Shown one piece after another: positions 46,642 to 59,851 of a DNA stretch of 64,000 nucleotides. The stretch covers positions 19,061,126 to 19,125,125 of the forward strand of contig NC_079224.1 of assembly GCF_029633865.1 (NCBI RefSeq), in the 5' to 3' direction. Under the pieces are notes generated by a model that had not been told where the DNA came from, searched no databases, and saw only the letters and a list, made by a program, of their open reading frames with translations. Every line of letters starts with the position of its first letter. Position 1 is the stretch's first letter. The position numbers and the translations under genes are program-made. Source of the DNA: Lampris incognitus. Taxonomy: Eukaryota > Chordata > Actinopteri > Lampriformes > Lampridae.

Positions 46642-47990
46642 TATTGGTGTTAGATTTTTATCATCCCCGCCAGGCAGTAGCCTGGGAGGGGATATTGCGT
46701 TTGGTCATGCATGTTGGTGTGTGTGTGTGTGTGTGTGTGTGTCTGTGGCTAATCTCGCATACTACTGGGCCTATCAGCTTAATATGTTTTGTGCACAGTT
46801 ATGAGTGTATGATGAGGAACTTCTCGTGGTTGCAGTGATTCAGAGCCTTTGAAGAACGTTTGTTCTTGCTACCACCGCTCCCTCTCTTCTTTCACTCTCT
46901 AGCTCGTTCGACCAACACTGCTGTCTGTCGCTGCTGATCTGAGTCAACCGTGAACCTACACACATCTACGGCTGACTTCGGGCGGCGAACATTATGTATT
47001 TGGGTATGAGTCTTGAATGTAAATGAGAAGTCGATGGTATCGCAAGTCAGCAAATCATTCTTTGCTGATCTTAGCACAGGAGAACAGGAGGAAAAGTGGA
47101 TGAGCCAAAATTGATAAACTCTGTCTTTATTTTCATGACATACTAATAAAGCTGGGTAAACCGTTAATGCTCACACAAGCACTACTCCTACGTCTGACTC
47201 AGATCAGCTGGTGACATGATGAAAAGTTATTAAAAGAATTTTGAAAATCCAAAAAAAATGCGAAACTTATAAAGAAACAACTTCCTCTAGGTTGTAGTTA
47301 AAACAGGAAGTGTTGCTTAATTGTCGCTGCCCGATCTGAGTCAACCGGAGATGTGATTCGAACATGTGCAAGCGTAAACAGGTTACCCAGCTTTATTAAG
47401 TTATGAAATTAAAGATAAGTTTGTGGTTAAACCAGAATTGTTGCACAGCAAACCTTCTCTTTTTGGAAAGTGCAAGTTCATGTTAGAATTGGTCGCATTC
47501 ATGCGAGGGTACAGGCTGCACATCCACAGGCTGACAGGCAAAACGATTTGATTGGCTAGATTTTTTTAGCTTGAGCGCTGCATATTAAAAACTTTTTTTT
47601 CGATATTTCCCGTTCAATCAACTTGGCGCTGTGCCAACGTCTTATAATGGCAGGTGTATCTGTCCGGTGCTAATCTTGCGTATTATTGGGCCTGTCATCC
47701 AAATAATTATTGTACAGCTATGATCATGGTCCTCATCTGGTTTTTTGCCTAACTCCGAGCACCGGAGGAGAGATACGCAAACAATGCCTCTATATTTTCC
47801 TTCCTCCCAGTAGACGGTGGTTCGAGCACCTGAGAAGGGGAGGTACGTCTGGAGGGGCTCTCTACTGAGTGCACTCTTCTAGTTTGGTGACTGTGTTGGA
47901 GGCAGCTTCTCATGGCCTAAGATGTGGCCACTGAATGATTTAGTGTAATTTGCGCACTGGTTGTAATTGTGTACTATCAGAAAGAAGGCT
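46642..47990. other. Intergenic, no gene seen
   Basis: (GT)n at about 46716-46742. The rest has no recognised exon. Weak self-similarity (words around GATCTGAGTCAACC at 46937 and 47334) suggests an old repeat. Confidence 0.45.
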
Positions 47991-48280
47991 GTAGTCATTG
48001 CTGAGAATATTGCACATAAGTTAAAGCATAATTATGTAACTTTTTTAACCGCTTCAAAATCATTTTGATGGTACACTGACTTATAATAGGGAGAATTGGG
48101 CCTCTTTCATTCCCACTCCGCACCCGAATGTGTGATCTTGCACTATGTAACCTGGGGTTGAGCGGGTACGGTCTCCTGCGAGAGATTTTTTTTCCTAGGA
48201 TCGCGAAAGCATGACCTGCCTAACTCTGCCTCTGATTGGCTTACCTGATATTCTTACCAAAACCCTAATCAATCCCACTC

Positions 48281-48719
48281 CCCAGCAAACAAAACATGTC
48301 CCCAGCACGTCCCCTAAAGGTCCTCTAGGGTTTTCATTACGTCACGGGGACGTTATTGCGGGACGTCCCTATAATGTCCCGAGGACATTACAGGGACATT
48401 AGGGGAAAGTCCTCTAGACGTCCCTGTGACGTCCTGGGGACACAATAACGTTCAAAGAACGTCCCAAGGACATTACAGGGAGGACGTCACGGGGACGTTA
48501 TCGCGGGACGTTCACGGAGCGTCCCGAGGAAATTACACGGACGTTAGGGGAAAGTCTTCTAGAAGTCCCCGGGACGTCATGGGGATGTTGAGGGACGTTC
48601 TTTGAATGTCTTGCAATAACGTCCCCGTGACGTAATGAACGCCCTACACAATGACATTTACCGGACGTTCGGAGAGGACCTTTAGGGGACGTGCTGGGAA
48701 CGTTTTTTTGTTTGCTGGG
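48281..48719. mobile_element. 439-bp GACGT-rich MITE
   Basis: The ends are inverted (CCCAGCAAAC at 48281 and GTTTGCTGGG ending at 48719), extending inward through CAGCACGTCCCCTAAAGGTC. The interior is built from repeated, mostly self-complementary words such as GGGACGTTA, TAACGTCCC and GACGTCCCTG. No frame. Confidence 0.8.
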
Positions 48720-48884
48720 TCCTTATGCGACCGACCAACCCAACCAGCGAAGGTAACAAGTACTAGCCAATCAGAGGCAGAGTAGGGCGGGTCATGCCTT
48801 CACCATCCTAGGAAAAAAATATCTGTCGTGGGAGATCATACCCTCTCAACCCAAGTTATCTTGGCCTTGTTCAGACTGCCAGCC

Positions 48885-49458
48885 CAAATCCGATTTTTGG
48901 CATATCCAGATTTTCCCTGATTGATTTCAGGAAGTCTGGACAGCAAAAAAAAACAAAAAACACATGAAATGGGATTTTTGCAAATCGGATCAAAACTACA
49001 TTTGGATGTGGTTTGAAATGCGATTCCAATCAGATTTCTACAGATGCGTCCCAGTCGGGACGCTCTGGCCGCCCAATTTGGATTTCAAACTGTCTTTTGC
49101 GTCACTTGCAGTGTGATACAACAATGACGTCAAATCCAGAGTGACGGAAGTGGAGCCTGCCATGACTGTAGCACGGAAAATTGCTATGTACACCAGCCTC
49201 CTCTGTCACTGAGTTTGTCTGGTGTGATGGGGGAGTTCTGCACCACGACTTGACACCACGACTGTTTGAAGGGCAAGATGATGGATCCCCATTTCCCATG
49301 TTTCCATGTTGGTAAACCCCATCACCAGTGTACGTAGTTACTCATGCCTATGTCGTTACTGCAGCAACCCCTGCAGATACGTTGGTTATGTGTGGACACA
49401 CAAATCTGATCTGATTACTTGCAAATAACAGTGCAGACAGTGTCTTAAATATCTGATT
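48885..49458. mobile_element. Probable non-autonomous DNA element
   Basis: Non-coding segment between the fold-back arm and the LINE. It has sub-terminal AAATCCGATTTTT and AAATCTGATCTGATT words in related arrangement at its two ends. Called from its position and general look only. Confidence 0.4.
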
Positions 49459-49459
49459 T

Positions 49460-50975
49460 TAGAAATGAATCCAATTTGCCTGCAACCTGAACTACTAACG
49501 ATAACAATCGACAACTCTGTGGTTTCACAAAGCGTGGCAGCCAAAAATCTCGGCGTTACGTTCGATCCCAGCCTTTCTTTTGATAAGCACATAAAAGAAA
49601 TCACCAAGACTGCCTTCTTTCACTTACGTAACATAGCTAAAATTCGGTCTTTCCGGCCCATGGCCGATGCAGAGACTCTAATACATTCATTTGTCTCGTC
49701 CAGACTTGACTACTGTTCTGTTCACAGGTCTGCCACATACTAGTACTAAAAGTCTTCAGATGGTTCAGAATGCTGCTTCTAGAATCCTAGCTAACTCTAG
49801 GAAACTTGACCATATTACACAAATTCTTGCCTCCCTTCATTGGCTTCCTATCCATGTTAGAACAGAATTCAAGGTGCTTCTGCTGCCTTATAAAATCCTA
49901 AATGGGCTGGCCCCATCTTACCTGTCTGATCTCCTTAAACCGCATCTTCCATCTCGAGCTCTCCGCTCTCAAAATACAGGGCTCCTGTGTGTACCTAAAG
50001 TTAAAAAGAAGTCAGCTGGTGGCAGGGCCTTTTCCTATCGGGCCCCGCTCTTGTGGAATAACCTGCCTGCTGCCATCAGACAATCAGAGTCGGTCGAGTC
50101 CTTTAAATCCAAACTTAAAACTCATCTTTTTGCCTTAACCTACAATTACTTGCCTTTAAGATGAGTGTTTTATAACCTGTATTGCATGGCTGGTCGGTTT
50201 CTATCTCAATGAATTTACCAAGCACTTTCTGCCAACAAGATTTTAGCATATAGATTATGACTAATTGATGACTTAATTGATTTTGACTAATGAATATTGC
50301 AAACTGTTCTCTTCTCTCACATGTCTTGTCTCTTTCTCTGAATGATGTCTTCTCCTTTCTCTTTCTGTGTGTGAATGATGTCATTTGAGTCTCCCTTGTG
50401 TGCACGTGCAGTCGGTCCTCCTCCCAGGTCTCCATGGTGATGGTGGTCGCTAACTAGATGCTCCATGGCATCCCCCTCATCACATTTTCTTTTTATACAT
50501 CTTAGAAATCCATATAATTTTGTTATGCTGTTTCAATGTTATATCCTTCTCTCACTAAGATGTGTGACTAATGTTTTTTTTTTTTTACATGGTGATGCTG
50601 GTCGTGTGGCTTGGGTCCTGGGCTGTTCTGGTGGTGTCTGGACACTGCTTGGCATCCTGCGCATCATATTATTCATACATTTTATAATTGTGTTATCCTC
50701 TTTCAGTGTTGTATTCTGTAAATAGGGTAAACATAACATCCATTGCATGTTGTCCATCCTGGGAGAGAGACCCCTCCTCTGTTGCTCTCCCTGAGGTTTC
50801 TTCCTATTTTTTCTCCCTGTTAAAGGTTTTTTTTGGGGGGGGAGTTGTTCCTTACCCAGTGCGAGGGTCTAAGGACAGGATGTTGTGTTGCTGTAAAGCC
50901 CCTTGAGGCAAATTTGTAATTTGTGATATTGGGCTATACAAATAAAATTGACTTGACTTGACTTGAACAAAGCCG
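49460..50975 (+). mobile_element. 5'-truncated L2-like LINE (RT C-terminal part and 3' tail)
   Basis: Frames 49465-49743 and 49691-50164 (one frameshift near 49730) give the end of the RT protein: AAKNLGVTFDPSLSFDKHI, LVSSRLDYC-like, MVQNAASRIL, SLHWLPI, FKVLLLPYKILNGLAP, RAFSYRAPLLWNNLP. The tail ends in AATAAAATTGACTTGACTTGACTTG, a short repeat tail typical of the clade. Confidence 0.85.
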
Positions 50976-51654
50976 TAGCGCAAGAATAGGCATTCAGGAC
51001 TGGGAGTGGGAATGAAAGAGGCACCATTCTCCCTATTACAAGTCAGTGTACCATCAAAATGATTTTGAAGCTATTATTTTAAGGTAAAAAAAAAGCTACA
51101 TAATGCTGCTTTAAATTACACATTATTAAAGGATCAGTTTGGATTTTTTTGACACGAGGTGGGATCAGTTACTCCCTGATAGGTATATCGATGCATGGAC
51201 ATTCGCCTGGTCCATGAGCCCCATGTTCAGAGATTTTGTAGCTTGTCACAGCAAGTCAGCAACTTGTGAGAGAAAACCAAACAGCAGCAAATGGGACCAG
51301 CTAAAAAAAACAAAACAAAACAACAACAATAACATTTTAAGCAACAACACAACATAAACAAAAAGGTTTTATCCATTCACAGCCAAATAAAACCTTTTTC
51401 CTGTATCACTGATGCTTTTTCTCCTCACAGACCAATGTTATATCAGTTATAATGTTATAATGTCATGTTATATATGTTATAATGTTATACCAATGTTGTA
51501 CCAGGGCTAGGCATGGGCACGGGGGGTGCGGTGCCACATGCCCCACCAAATGCCCCATCAAATGCTCTGCCTGCCCCCCAACGCCAAGTGTCCCCCCTCA
51601 TCCCAAACTGCAAAAATAAGTATTTTATTTTTTCCTTGTAGATTCAGCCAATCA

Positions 51655-51783
51655 TAAAAATCCATCCATACATTATCTGAACTGCTTATCCTGCTGTCAG
51701 GGTCGCTGGAGCCTATCCTAGCAGTCATTGGGCGGCAGGCGGGGAGACACCCTGGACAGGCCGCCAGGCCATCACACAGGGCC

Positions 51784-51881
<98 letters not shown>

Positions 51882-52025
51882 TACACCTAGGGGCAATTTA
51901 GTATGGCCAATTGACCTGACCTACATGTCTTTGGACTGTGGGAGGAAACCGGAGCACCCCCGGGGCTCAAACCCAGAACCTTCTTGCTGTGAGGCAACCA
52001 CGCTAACCACTACGCTACCATGTCA
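51655..52025 (-). mobile_element. LINE tail plus (CA)n composite
   Basis: 51655-51780 is the inverse of the LINE tail at 54834-54940 (for example CTGCTTATCCTGCTGTCAGG). Then comes (CA)n at 51786-51878, followed by GGGGCAATTTAGTATGGCCA and the CTCAAACCCAGAACCTTC tail also seen at 5100-5195. Confidence 0.75.
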
Positions 52026-52389
52026 CCAATCATTAATAATAATTTTTTAAAAAGCCACGTCAGAATAATATGTTTTACTAATATCTGATTGGTTGGTTTT
52101 GCCATATGGTTGGTTTGGCCATATAGAGACCCAGCGAGAGAGGGGTGTCAGTTCTCGGATCAGTTTGTTGTCACTTGATTACTGTATACTGCTGCCTGTA
52201 CTCGGGGTCAGTCCCATGTTCCCTCAGCCCTGTGGATTAGCTATCGAATAGGTTAGCAATTGGTTAAGGTTAGATTAAGGTAAGCGTTGGGTCAAGGTGA
52301 GAGTTAGGTAGAGGTTGAGGTTAAGTCAGGTTAATGTAGGTTAGGTTAGGTTAGGTTTAGGTAAGTTCAGTGAAATAGGGCTGAGGGAA

Positions 52390-54950
52390 CATAGCGGCCC
52401 GGTCAGGCCCAGCCCGAAAAAACAACATGGAGCCACCACCCCGTGGACTCACCACACGCGGGGAGGAGCATTGGGGTAGGGTGCATTGCAGGCCAGGTGG
52501 CAGGCAAAGGCGGGGACTGGGGCGTGCAGATCGCAGATTGGTCCTCAGGACGTAGAATGTCACTTCTCTGGCAGGAAAGGAGCCTGAGCTGGTGTGGGGG
52601 AGGGGGGGTGGTACCAACTAGATATAGTTGGACTCACCTCCACACATAGCATGGGCTCTGGTACCAAATTCCGGAAGAGGGGGTGGACTGTTTACTTTTC
52701 CGGAGTTGGCCAAGGTGACGGGCGCCGGGCGGGTGTGGGGATACTCACAAGTCCCTGGTTGAGCGCTGCCGTGTTGGAGTTCCCCCCGGGGAATGAGAGG
52801 GTCACTTCTATATGACTGCGAGTTGCTGGGGGGGGGGGGGGCTCTGACTGTTATGTGTGCTTTTGCACTGAATAGCAGTTTGGAGTATCCGGCCTTCTTG
52901 GAGTCTCTGGGCGGTGTCCTGGATAGGGTTCCACCCGGGGACTCTATAGTTCTGCTGGGGAACTTCAGTTCTCACATGGGCAATGATGGAGAAACCTGGA
53001 GGGGCGTGATTGGGAGGAACGGCCTCCCTGGTCAGAACCCGAGTTGGTACCTTGTTATTGGACTTCTGTGCAAATCATAGATTGGCCATAACAAACACCA
53101 TGTTCAAACATAAGGTAGTTCATAGGTGTACTTGGTACCAGAACACCTTAGGCCGAAGATCGATGATAGACTTTGTGGTCTTATCATCTGATCTGCGGCT
53201 GTATGTTTTGGACACTCGGGTGAAGAGAGGACCAGAGCTGTCAACTGATCACCACCTGGTGGTGAGTTGGATCAGATGGGGGGGAAGGCTGCCAGACAGA
53301 CCTGGCAAATCCAAACGTGTAGTGAGGGTGAACTAGGAATGTCTGGCAGAGGCCCCTGTCGTGAGGTCTTCAACTCCCACCTCCGGAAGAAGTTTTCATG
53401 TATTCCGAGGGAGGCTGGGGACATGGGGTCTGAGCGGGCCATGTTCAAAGCCTCTATTGCAAATGCGGCAGGTAGGAGCTGTGGTCATAAGGTCATCGGT
53501 GCCTGTTGAGGTGGCAACCTAAGAACCCACTGGTGGACACCGGTGGTGAAGGAAGCCATCAGCCTGAAGAAGGAGGCCTTTCAGGCTTGGTTGGCCCAGG
53601 GGTTTCTTGAAGCAGCAGACAGGCACCGGGAGGCCAGAAGGGCTGTGGCTTCGGCAGTCGCGGAAGCAAAAACTCGGGTGTGGGAGGAGTTTGGCGAGGC
53701 TATGGAGGAGGACTTTCGGTTGGCCTCAAGGAAGTTCTGGCAAACCATCTGGCGACTCAGGAAGGAGAAGCAGGGCCTGAATCAGGCTGTGTTCAGCCGG
53801 GGAGGGGAACTGCTGACCTGGACTGGGGATGTTGTCAGGCTGCGAAGAACACTTTGGGGAGCTCCTGAACCTGGCTAACACGTCCTCAGTGGAGGAGGTA
53901 GAGTCTGAAACTCAGGGGAAGCCCCACCCACATCCCTGACAGAGGTCTCTGAGGTAGTTAAGAAGCTCCTCGGTGGCAAGGCGCCGGGTGTGGATGAGAT
54001 TCGCCCTGAGATGCTGAAGGCTCTGGACATTGTTGGGGTGTCTTGGCTGACACGTCTCTTCAGTGTCGCGTGGAGGTCGGGGACAGTACCGGTGGAGTGG
54101 CAGACTGGGGTAGTGGTTCCCATATTTAAAAAAGGGGAACAGAGAGTGTGTTTCAATTATTGGGGCATCACATTGCTCAGCCTCCCTGAGAAAGTCTACT
54201 CTAAGGTGCTGGAAAGGACGATTGTCGAACCTCGGATCTAGGAGGAACAATGCGGATTCCGTCCTGGCCGTGGAATAACGGACCAACTCTTTACCAACTC
54301 TTTACCCTTGTAAAGAGTTGGTCCGTTATGGCTGGTCAACACCCATGCTGATGGAAGCATGGGTGTTGACCAGCCAGGAAGGCTTATGACCGTGTACCCT
54401 GGGGCACTCTGTGAGGGGCACTGTTGGAGTATGGGGTACCGCAGCAGTTGCCACAAGCCATCCGGTCCTTGTATAACCAAAGTGAGAGTTGGGTCCGCAT
54501 TCTTGGCACAAAGTCAAACAAACTCCGCCAAGGTTGTCCCTTGTCTCTGATTCTGTTTGTGATATTCATGGACATGATCTCAAGGCACAGCCCAGGTGAG
54601 GAGTGTGTCCATTTTGGGAACCTCAGAATTGCATCTCTGCTCTTCGCAGATGATGTGGTTTTGTTGGCTTCGTTAGAAGGCGACCTCCAGTGCGCACTGG
54701 GGCGGTTTGCAGCTGAGTGTGAAATGGCTGGGATGAAGGAGTTTGAGTATCTCGGGGTCTTGTTCACGAGTGAGCGTAGGATGGAGTGGGAGATTGACAG
54801 GCGGATTGAAATTACACCAGCCTAGTGGCCTGTCCAGGGTGTCTCCCTGCCTGCCGCCCGCTGACTGCTGGGATAGGCTCCAGCATCCCTGCGACCCTGA
54901 GAGCAGGATAAGCAGTTCGGATAATGGATGGCTGGATGGAAAATTACAAC
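52390..54950 (+). mobile_element. LINE with APE endonuclease and reverse transcriptase, decayed
   Basis: Broken + strand frames give, in order: an APE-type endonuclease ([41 protein letters not shown]), a linker, and an RT (DEIRPEMLKAL, GITLLSLPEKVYSKVLERTI, QGCPLSLILFVIFMDMI, LLFADDVVLLA with the catalytic ADD, FEYLGVLFTSERRMEWEIDRRI). The tail is GGATAAGCAGTTCGGATAAT. Multiple frameshifts and stops, and a hairpin rearrangement at 54275-54375, make it inactive. Clade not decided. Confidence 0.88.
54275..54375. repeat. Two adjacent perfect hairpins in the LINE
   Basis: Hairpin 1 has arms 54275-54294 and 54310-54329 (20 bp, perfect). Hairpin 2 has arms 54330-54348 and 54357-54375 (19 bp, perfect, 8-nt loop). 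They sit back to back in the RT coding region, where related LINEs have none. Confidence 0.9.
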
Positions 54951-55654
54951 CAACCAACATCTTACTCCCCCCCCCCCATTCAAAGCAGTGTAGAAGCGGG
55001 CCTACTTGGTACTATTTTGTTTGTTGCAGAAGGCAATTGTATAATTTAGTGATACACTGGCGTTCTACAAACAAAATGGTTCCGAGATATAGCACTAGTT
55101 TGTGAGGAAAAGAGCATTAGTATGATACATGACAGCGATATTCTTTTGTGGAGGGTTAAAACCTGTTTCATGTGCTTTTGCTTTAAAATGTTTATGTTAG
55201 CTGACCCCGTTCATTTTTCTTTGAGAAGCTGCTGAGTAGTGGGCAAATCTCTGAACACGGTGCACACGGACCAGGCTAATGACCATGCACCGATATTGCT
55301 GCCTGTAAGTTTTATAACTTGGTGATGAAAAAAATTCAAAATAACCCTTCAAGGTGTTTTATATATTAAAGGTCCAATGTGTGATCTATTTGACCATATA
55401 AAATTGAGGTATTTGCATGCATAATTCAAGAGTTTGAGTGAGACAGAAAATAAGCATTTTGCGTCTTTCTCAACTGATCGTATTTGAAAACCTGCCTGTT
55501 TTATTCTTAGGCCCCACGTTAGTTTTGGGAGTGATTTTTCTGCCTGTGTTTTGTCATGTTGGTAGCAGGGCTGCCCTTTTGTCCACGTTGGAATTAAAGA
55601 TTGTACCTGTACCCCTTGCATTTGATTCATAGCTCATTAGGTTCTAAGGATTGC

Positions 55655-55795
55655 GTGAGGACAGACTTATCTGATGCGGCTGAAAATCAACGCAAACGCA
55701 GTATGGACGTGGACTCTCCACGCAGAAAGGAACAAAACGTGACCGGGAATCGAACTCGCAACCTTCCAATAACGCGGTAACTCCCCCTCCCCCTC
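55655..55795 (-). mobile_element. Probable tRNA-derived SINE fragment
   Basis: The minus strand carries GCGAGTTCGATTCCCGGTCA, a B-box-like stretch, followed by CTGCGTGGAGAGTCCACG, a word common in fish SINE bodies. Head only partly present. Confidence 0.4.
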
Positions 55796-55799
55796 TTCG

Positions 55800-56560
55800 T
55801 GTCTGCCACGTCATTCACACAGGGGCTGTTCTGCTCTGACGAACTCCGCTCCCACACTGACGCCAGTGTTAAGGGGGGGGGGGGGGGGCAAATACGCGGA
55901 GCTACCCGTCACTTGATGATACGCGTGTTTGCAGAGAGGACACACACACAAGCCTTCGTTTCCAGATCCGTGCCCATTATGCTGCCTGTTCGTTCGTGGT
56001 GAGTAACGAGTTCGCCTCTCCGCAGTTGATCGCAAAATGTCACAGACGGACGTATTTGCCAGACTTGACACGTCCGGGTGTTTTGTAAAAGTTTAACTGA
56101 CTCGCGACCTGGACATATATATTCATATATACACAGGTTTAGTCGCATTCGCTCTCTTTCAGTGTTTTAAGGGTGAAGGAATAGTTTGCTGGAGTTTTGA
56201 CGAAGCTGCCCACCAAGCCGTTTCTTTTGTTTTTGTTTTTGTTTTTGCTGAAGAAAACGATCTCTGTGGGGGGAGACGGAGTGCGAGAACAATGTTGTCA
56301 TTGTGGTTGAGGCGATCACCGCGGTGTCTGCTCCGCGGGGGTGAAGAGGTCAGCGGCGGAAGCGGACGGTCGCTGTAAAGGACCCCTTTAATCTAAGTCG
56401 GGGAACGACCGTCACGCCGCTGGTTGGTGTCGGCGGTGGCTTTTCGCGAATCGATTACCGGTTTCTGAAGGAAAACGTTCAACGTGAAATCGATTGAATG
56501 GGATCGCTGTTTTGAGTCAACTTCGCATCTCCTCTTAAAACCGGCTATCATCCGCTGCTT
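55800..56560 (+). promoter_or_regulatory. csrnp1: CpG-rich promoter region and 5' UTR exon candidate of csrnp1
   Basis: CpG-dense stretch upstream of csrnp1. A donor TTCGTG|GTGAGT at 55998/55999 could end a non-coding first exon that joins the acceptor at 58288-58289. A second possible start zone is 56270-56500. A G12-15 run lies near 55874-55888. No TATA box can be chosen with confidence. Confidence 0.45.
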
Positions 56561-58309
56561 TGATACTTGGGGGTCTCTATGGTGTATTAAATGTAAAGGG
56601 GGGGGTCAGTGATCTGAAGATGGTTGACACTGAATTGCTGCTTTGCCTGCTTTAGATACAACTTTATTCATCCCTTTGGGGGTCAGGGGACACTTTCAGG
56701 AATTAAATGGGTTTACTTACTTACCGCCGTATTATATCAGGTGGGACAAAAGGCATGCTGCTTAAGCACATAATGAAAAAAAAGAAACTCACTTTTTTTT
56801 CTCTCTCATTTGCTGACGGGTTCAAGTGACTACTTCCGGTCTGTATACACAGTGTGAGCTCAGTGATTAAAACATTAACTCACTACTTAAGGCCCCTGTC
56901 ATGTCCATCCAGAAAGAAGGACTTGGTGTGCCTGCCTCTGTAAACCGCAGGGCAGTGGCAGAGTCTTGTTGAGGACAGCCTGTTCTTGGCACTTCGACTG
57001 TCAGTGTAGGAGGAGTTAAGGACCAGGTAGTCTGTATTTCACATAGTTCTCCAGATCCACAGGCAATGCCCTATTTTGCCCCTGGTGTTGTTTGCATTGA
57101 GCTAGTAACTCAGCCACTCGCCCGCTGCCTATCTAGAGACACATGTGGCACTGTTTTTTAAGACTGGTCTGAGGAGGCAGAGCACTCCTCAAGTCCGACT
57201 TCCTTGGACTGGACAGATGAGTGCAAATGCAGGTTAAATGCAGAGTTGTTTTGTTTTTCTATTGATCTGTTAGTATTTTGCTGTTTATTCTAGAAAAGAA
57301 ACATGTTGGTGAGGTCCAAATGTACTTCCGGCCAAGAGAAAAGAACATGTTCATGTACAGGCATACAAAGTTTAACACTACAAGCAGGGGAATGAACCTT
57401 CAACTAATCTATTGTTGCAGTTGGCAAAAATCCAGAGTTGCATCAGATGGTGTTGAGATATTTATTTTCCTCTGGATTGTCTCTTGAACTGCTTTCTCAA
57501 CTTGCTAGCTTTTTACACTGAAAGCCATGCTAAAACGTGTTATCTTAAAATGGTGGTGTGCAGCTTTTTTTTTTTGCATATATTTTTCTCTTTCCTTTCC
57601 GTCCAATAACAGCAGCCTTTGTGGCTTTGACTCTCTTCCCCCAGTCCTTAAAATATGCTGTTTGGACCGTCTGTTTCCATGTATTCTTCATAAAGAACTC
57701 AAGGAATCACTGGAATGTTAATTACTCCATGGACGAAAGAAACAAGAGCTGTTGTTTTTTCTTCTTTTTTTTTCCTGGTATCTTAAGTTGTCTTCAGTAA
57801 TGGTGGCGTTCGGAACGTGTGTAAATTTAAGGCACGTGGATATATAAGCCAATCACAATCAAATTTTGATTAGCCTAAACAAGCTGATGTCCTAAAACCT
57901 GCTCAACCAGAAGAGCTGTGGCTCTGGAGAGACCTGTCCCTCCAAGTGTCACTTACTAAAGCAGAGGCATCAAATTACTTGGCTGTGTATATCTGGCCAT
58001 TAATACCCGAAGAGGCAACATGTTACTGTAATGCTAAAATGTTACTGCGATTTTGACTTGTGAATTTGCTTAAAGTCTCATTCGTGTGCTTAGCGTGGAA
58101 AGGTACCACCAGTAACCTTTGCATATGTGAGTGTAGAGCTATAGAATGCATGACAGCATGTCTCCTTGATTTACAACTAGTCCGCTCGCCTCACTGTTCA
58201 TACATGTTTTATTGCCACTACATGACAGTGAGTGATACTCAGCCATCTCTCTTTTTCTTTTCTTTTTTTTTTGTTTTGTGTCCATACAGAATCTTTACCA
58301 ACCACCATA

Positions 58310-59819
58310 ATGAGGGGGATTCTTAAAAGAAAGTTTGCTGAGGTAGATGAAGATTCTTGCTCCTCCTCCTCCTCTCCTCTGTCCTCCCTTTCTTCCCCTG
58401 CCTCCTCGGAGTGGGAGGAGTCTGATGGTGAAAGCAGTCTTTCTGACAACCAGCAGTTCACATCATGTTCCTCCACTTCGCCTTCCAGTTTACCCAGTAA
58501 GTGTGCACACCCCTGGTAGCTTTTATTTTTCTTTCAAATAATGCAAACTTCTTCCTTATCTGGCCGAGTCCCTGCGAGTATGTTACACAGTAGGAGTGTC
58601 TCTTATCACTCCACGGCAGTACTGTTATGAATGACTGATAACCGAACGCTAACCTCAGAGCCATTTTAGATAAAGCATAGAGAATGACTTGCCTCCGGTA
58701 TGTCTGTCCAGCCTTGTGGCAAATAATTTGTTTGAGCGATAGGATGTTGCAGAATCAATTTGGATAACCCAGGCCCTTTAAACAAGTAGGATCAAATTGG
58801 CTATATTCAAATGCCAATGATCTATAGACAGTATCATTCTCAGTATAGTCTACACAGCAGCTCATTTGCATTACACAAGCTTGCAATTTTATGCTCTCTC
58901 TAGCTTGAAATGCACGCCAAGTCTCTCAACTGAGTCACAGAGAAAACAATGCCCCGATGGCCCCAATGTGGACTGTCTTTTTTTGGACAGAAGAGCAGCT
59001 GAAACAAGCTTAGTCAGCTGGTCTCTGTTGTTTACTGACTTCTGGTACTAGAGTTCAGGCTAAAGGTTATCTTAGAGTTCATCCACAGTTATGTGTAAAG
59101 AGCAGTTGATTTGTTTAAACTGAAGCGTTAAACACCATCCTATACATACCTAGATGGATGTAAAACACAACACTAACTGAAAGATTATGAATATGTATTT
59201 GCCAATTGCTGCAGAACAACATTTACAACTGGCTCTTCTTTTTTTCCACTCTTTTGTCCTGATCTGTTGCTGTAGACCCTCGCCTTGGTATTTCCTTTCC
59301 ATATTTATGTTCCACCATTGACCTATAGACAGCCATAGTGACGCACCTTTAGTGTGCCATCTAGTGGCCACTCGGCCTGTATCGGGGCTGAGACCAGCAG
59401 GGCCTGACTAGTTAGTAAAGTTGTTGCTCAAGTTCTCACCAGTTTAATTTTTTCAAAGGGATTCCCTGTGGTCCCAATAACTCAAACATCAGATGGTCAA
59501 TTTAATAATGTTGCTACAGTATTAGAACTTAAATTGAATAGAACTGATAAGTTGAGTGTAATACTAGAACCATGTTATAGAGAAATATGGGAATATGTGG
59601 ATTAACAAGCATATATGCAGGGTACACAGTGCACAGTAGAACAAACCCACATTGCAATACTAGAACATGCCAGAACGTTTGAATGCATGATATTGGAAAA
59701 ACAAATACTCAAACCACAAATGAAGAATGTTAAGTAAATAGAAACAAAGCATGTCAAGTCAAGAGAGGGGAAGAAGAATATGCCAAAAAAAAAGAAAAAA
59801 TATATACATACATACATAC

Positions 59820-59851
<32 letters not shown>

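Larger units (their letters stand above)
48000..51110. mobile_element. Fold-back element split by later insertions
   Basis: The left arm (about 48005-48240) and the right arm are inverted copies. The right arm is in two pieces: the inner piece 48750-48880 matches 48130-48240, and the outer piece 50985-51110 matches 48005-48115 (for example ATCAAAATGATTTTGAAG). The gap in the right arm is filled by a non-autonomous element (48885-49458) and an L2-like LINE (49460-50975). Confidence 0.75.

Noticed and set aside
55735-55795. tRNA-like B box
   Set aside because: No cloverleaf could be completed; treated as a SINE fragment and not a tRNA gene.
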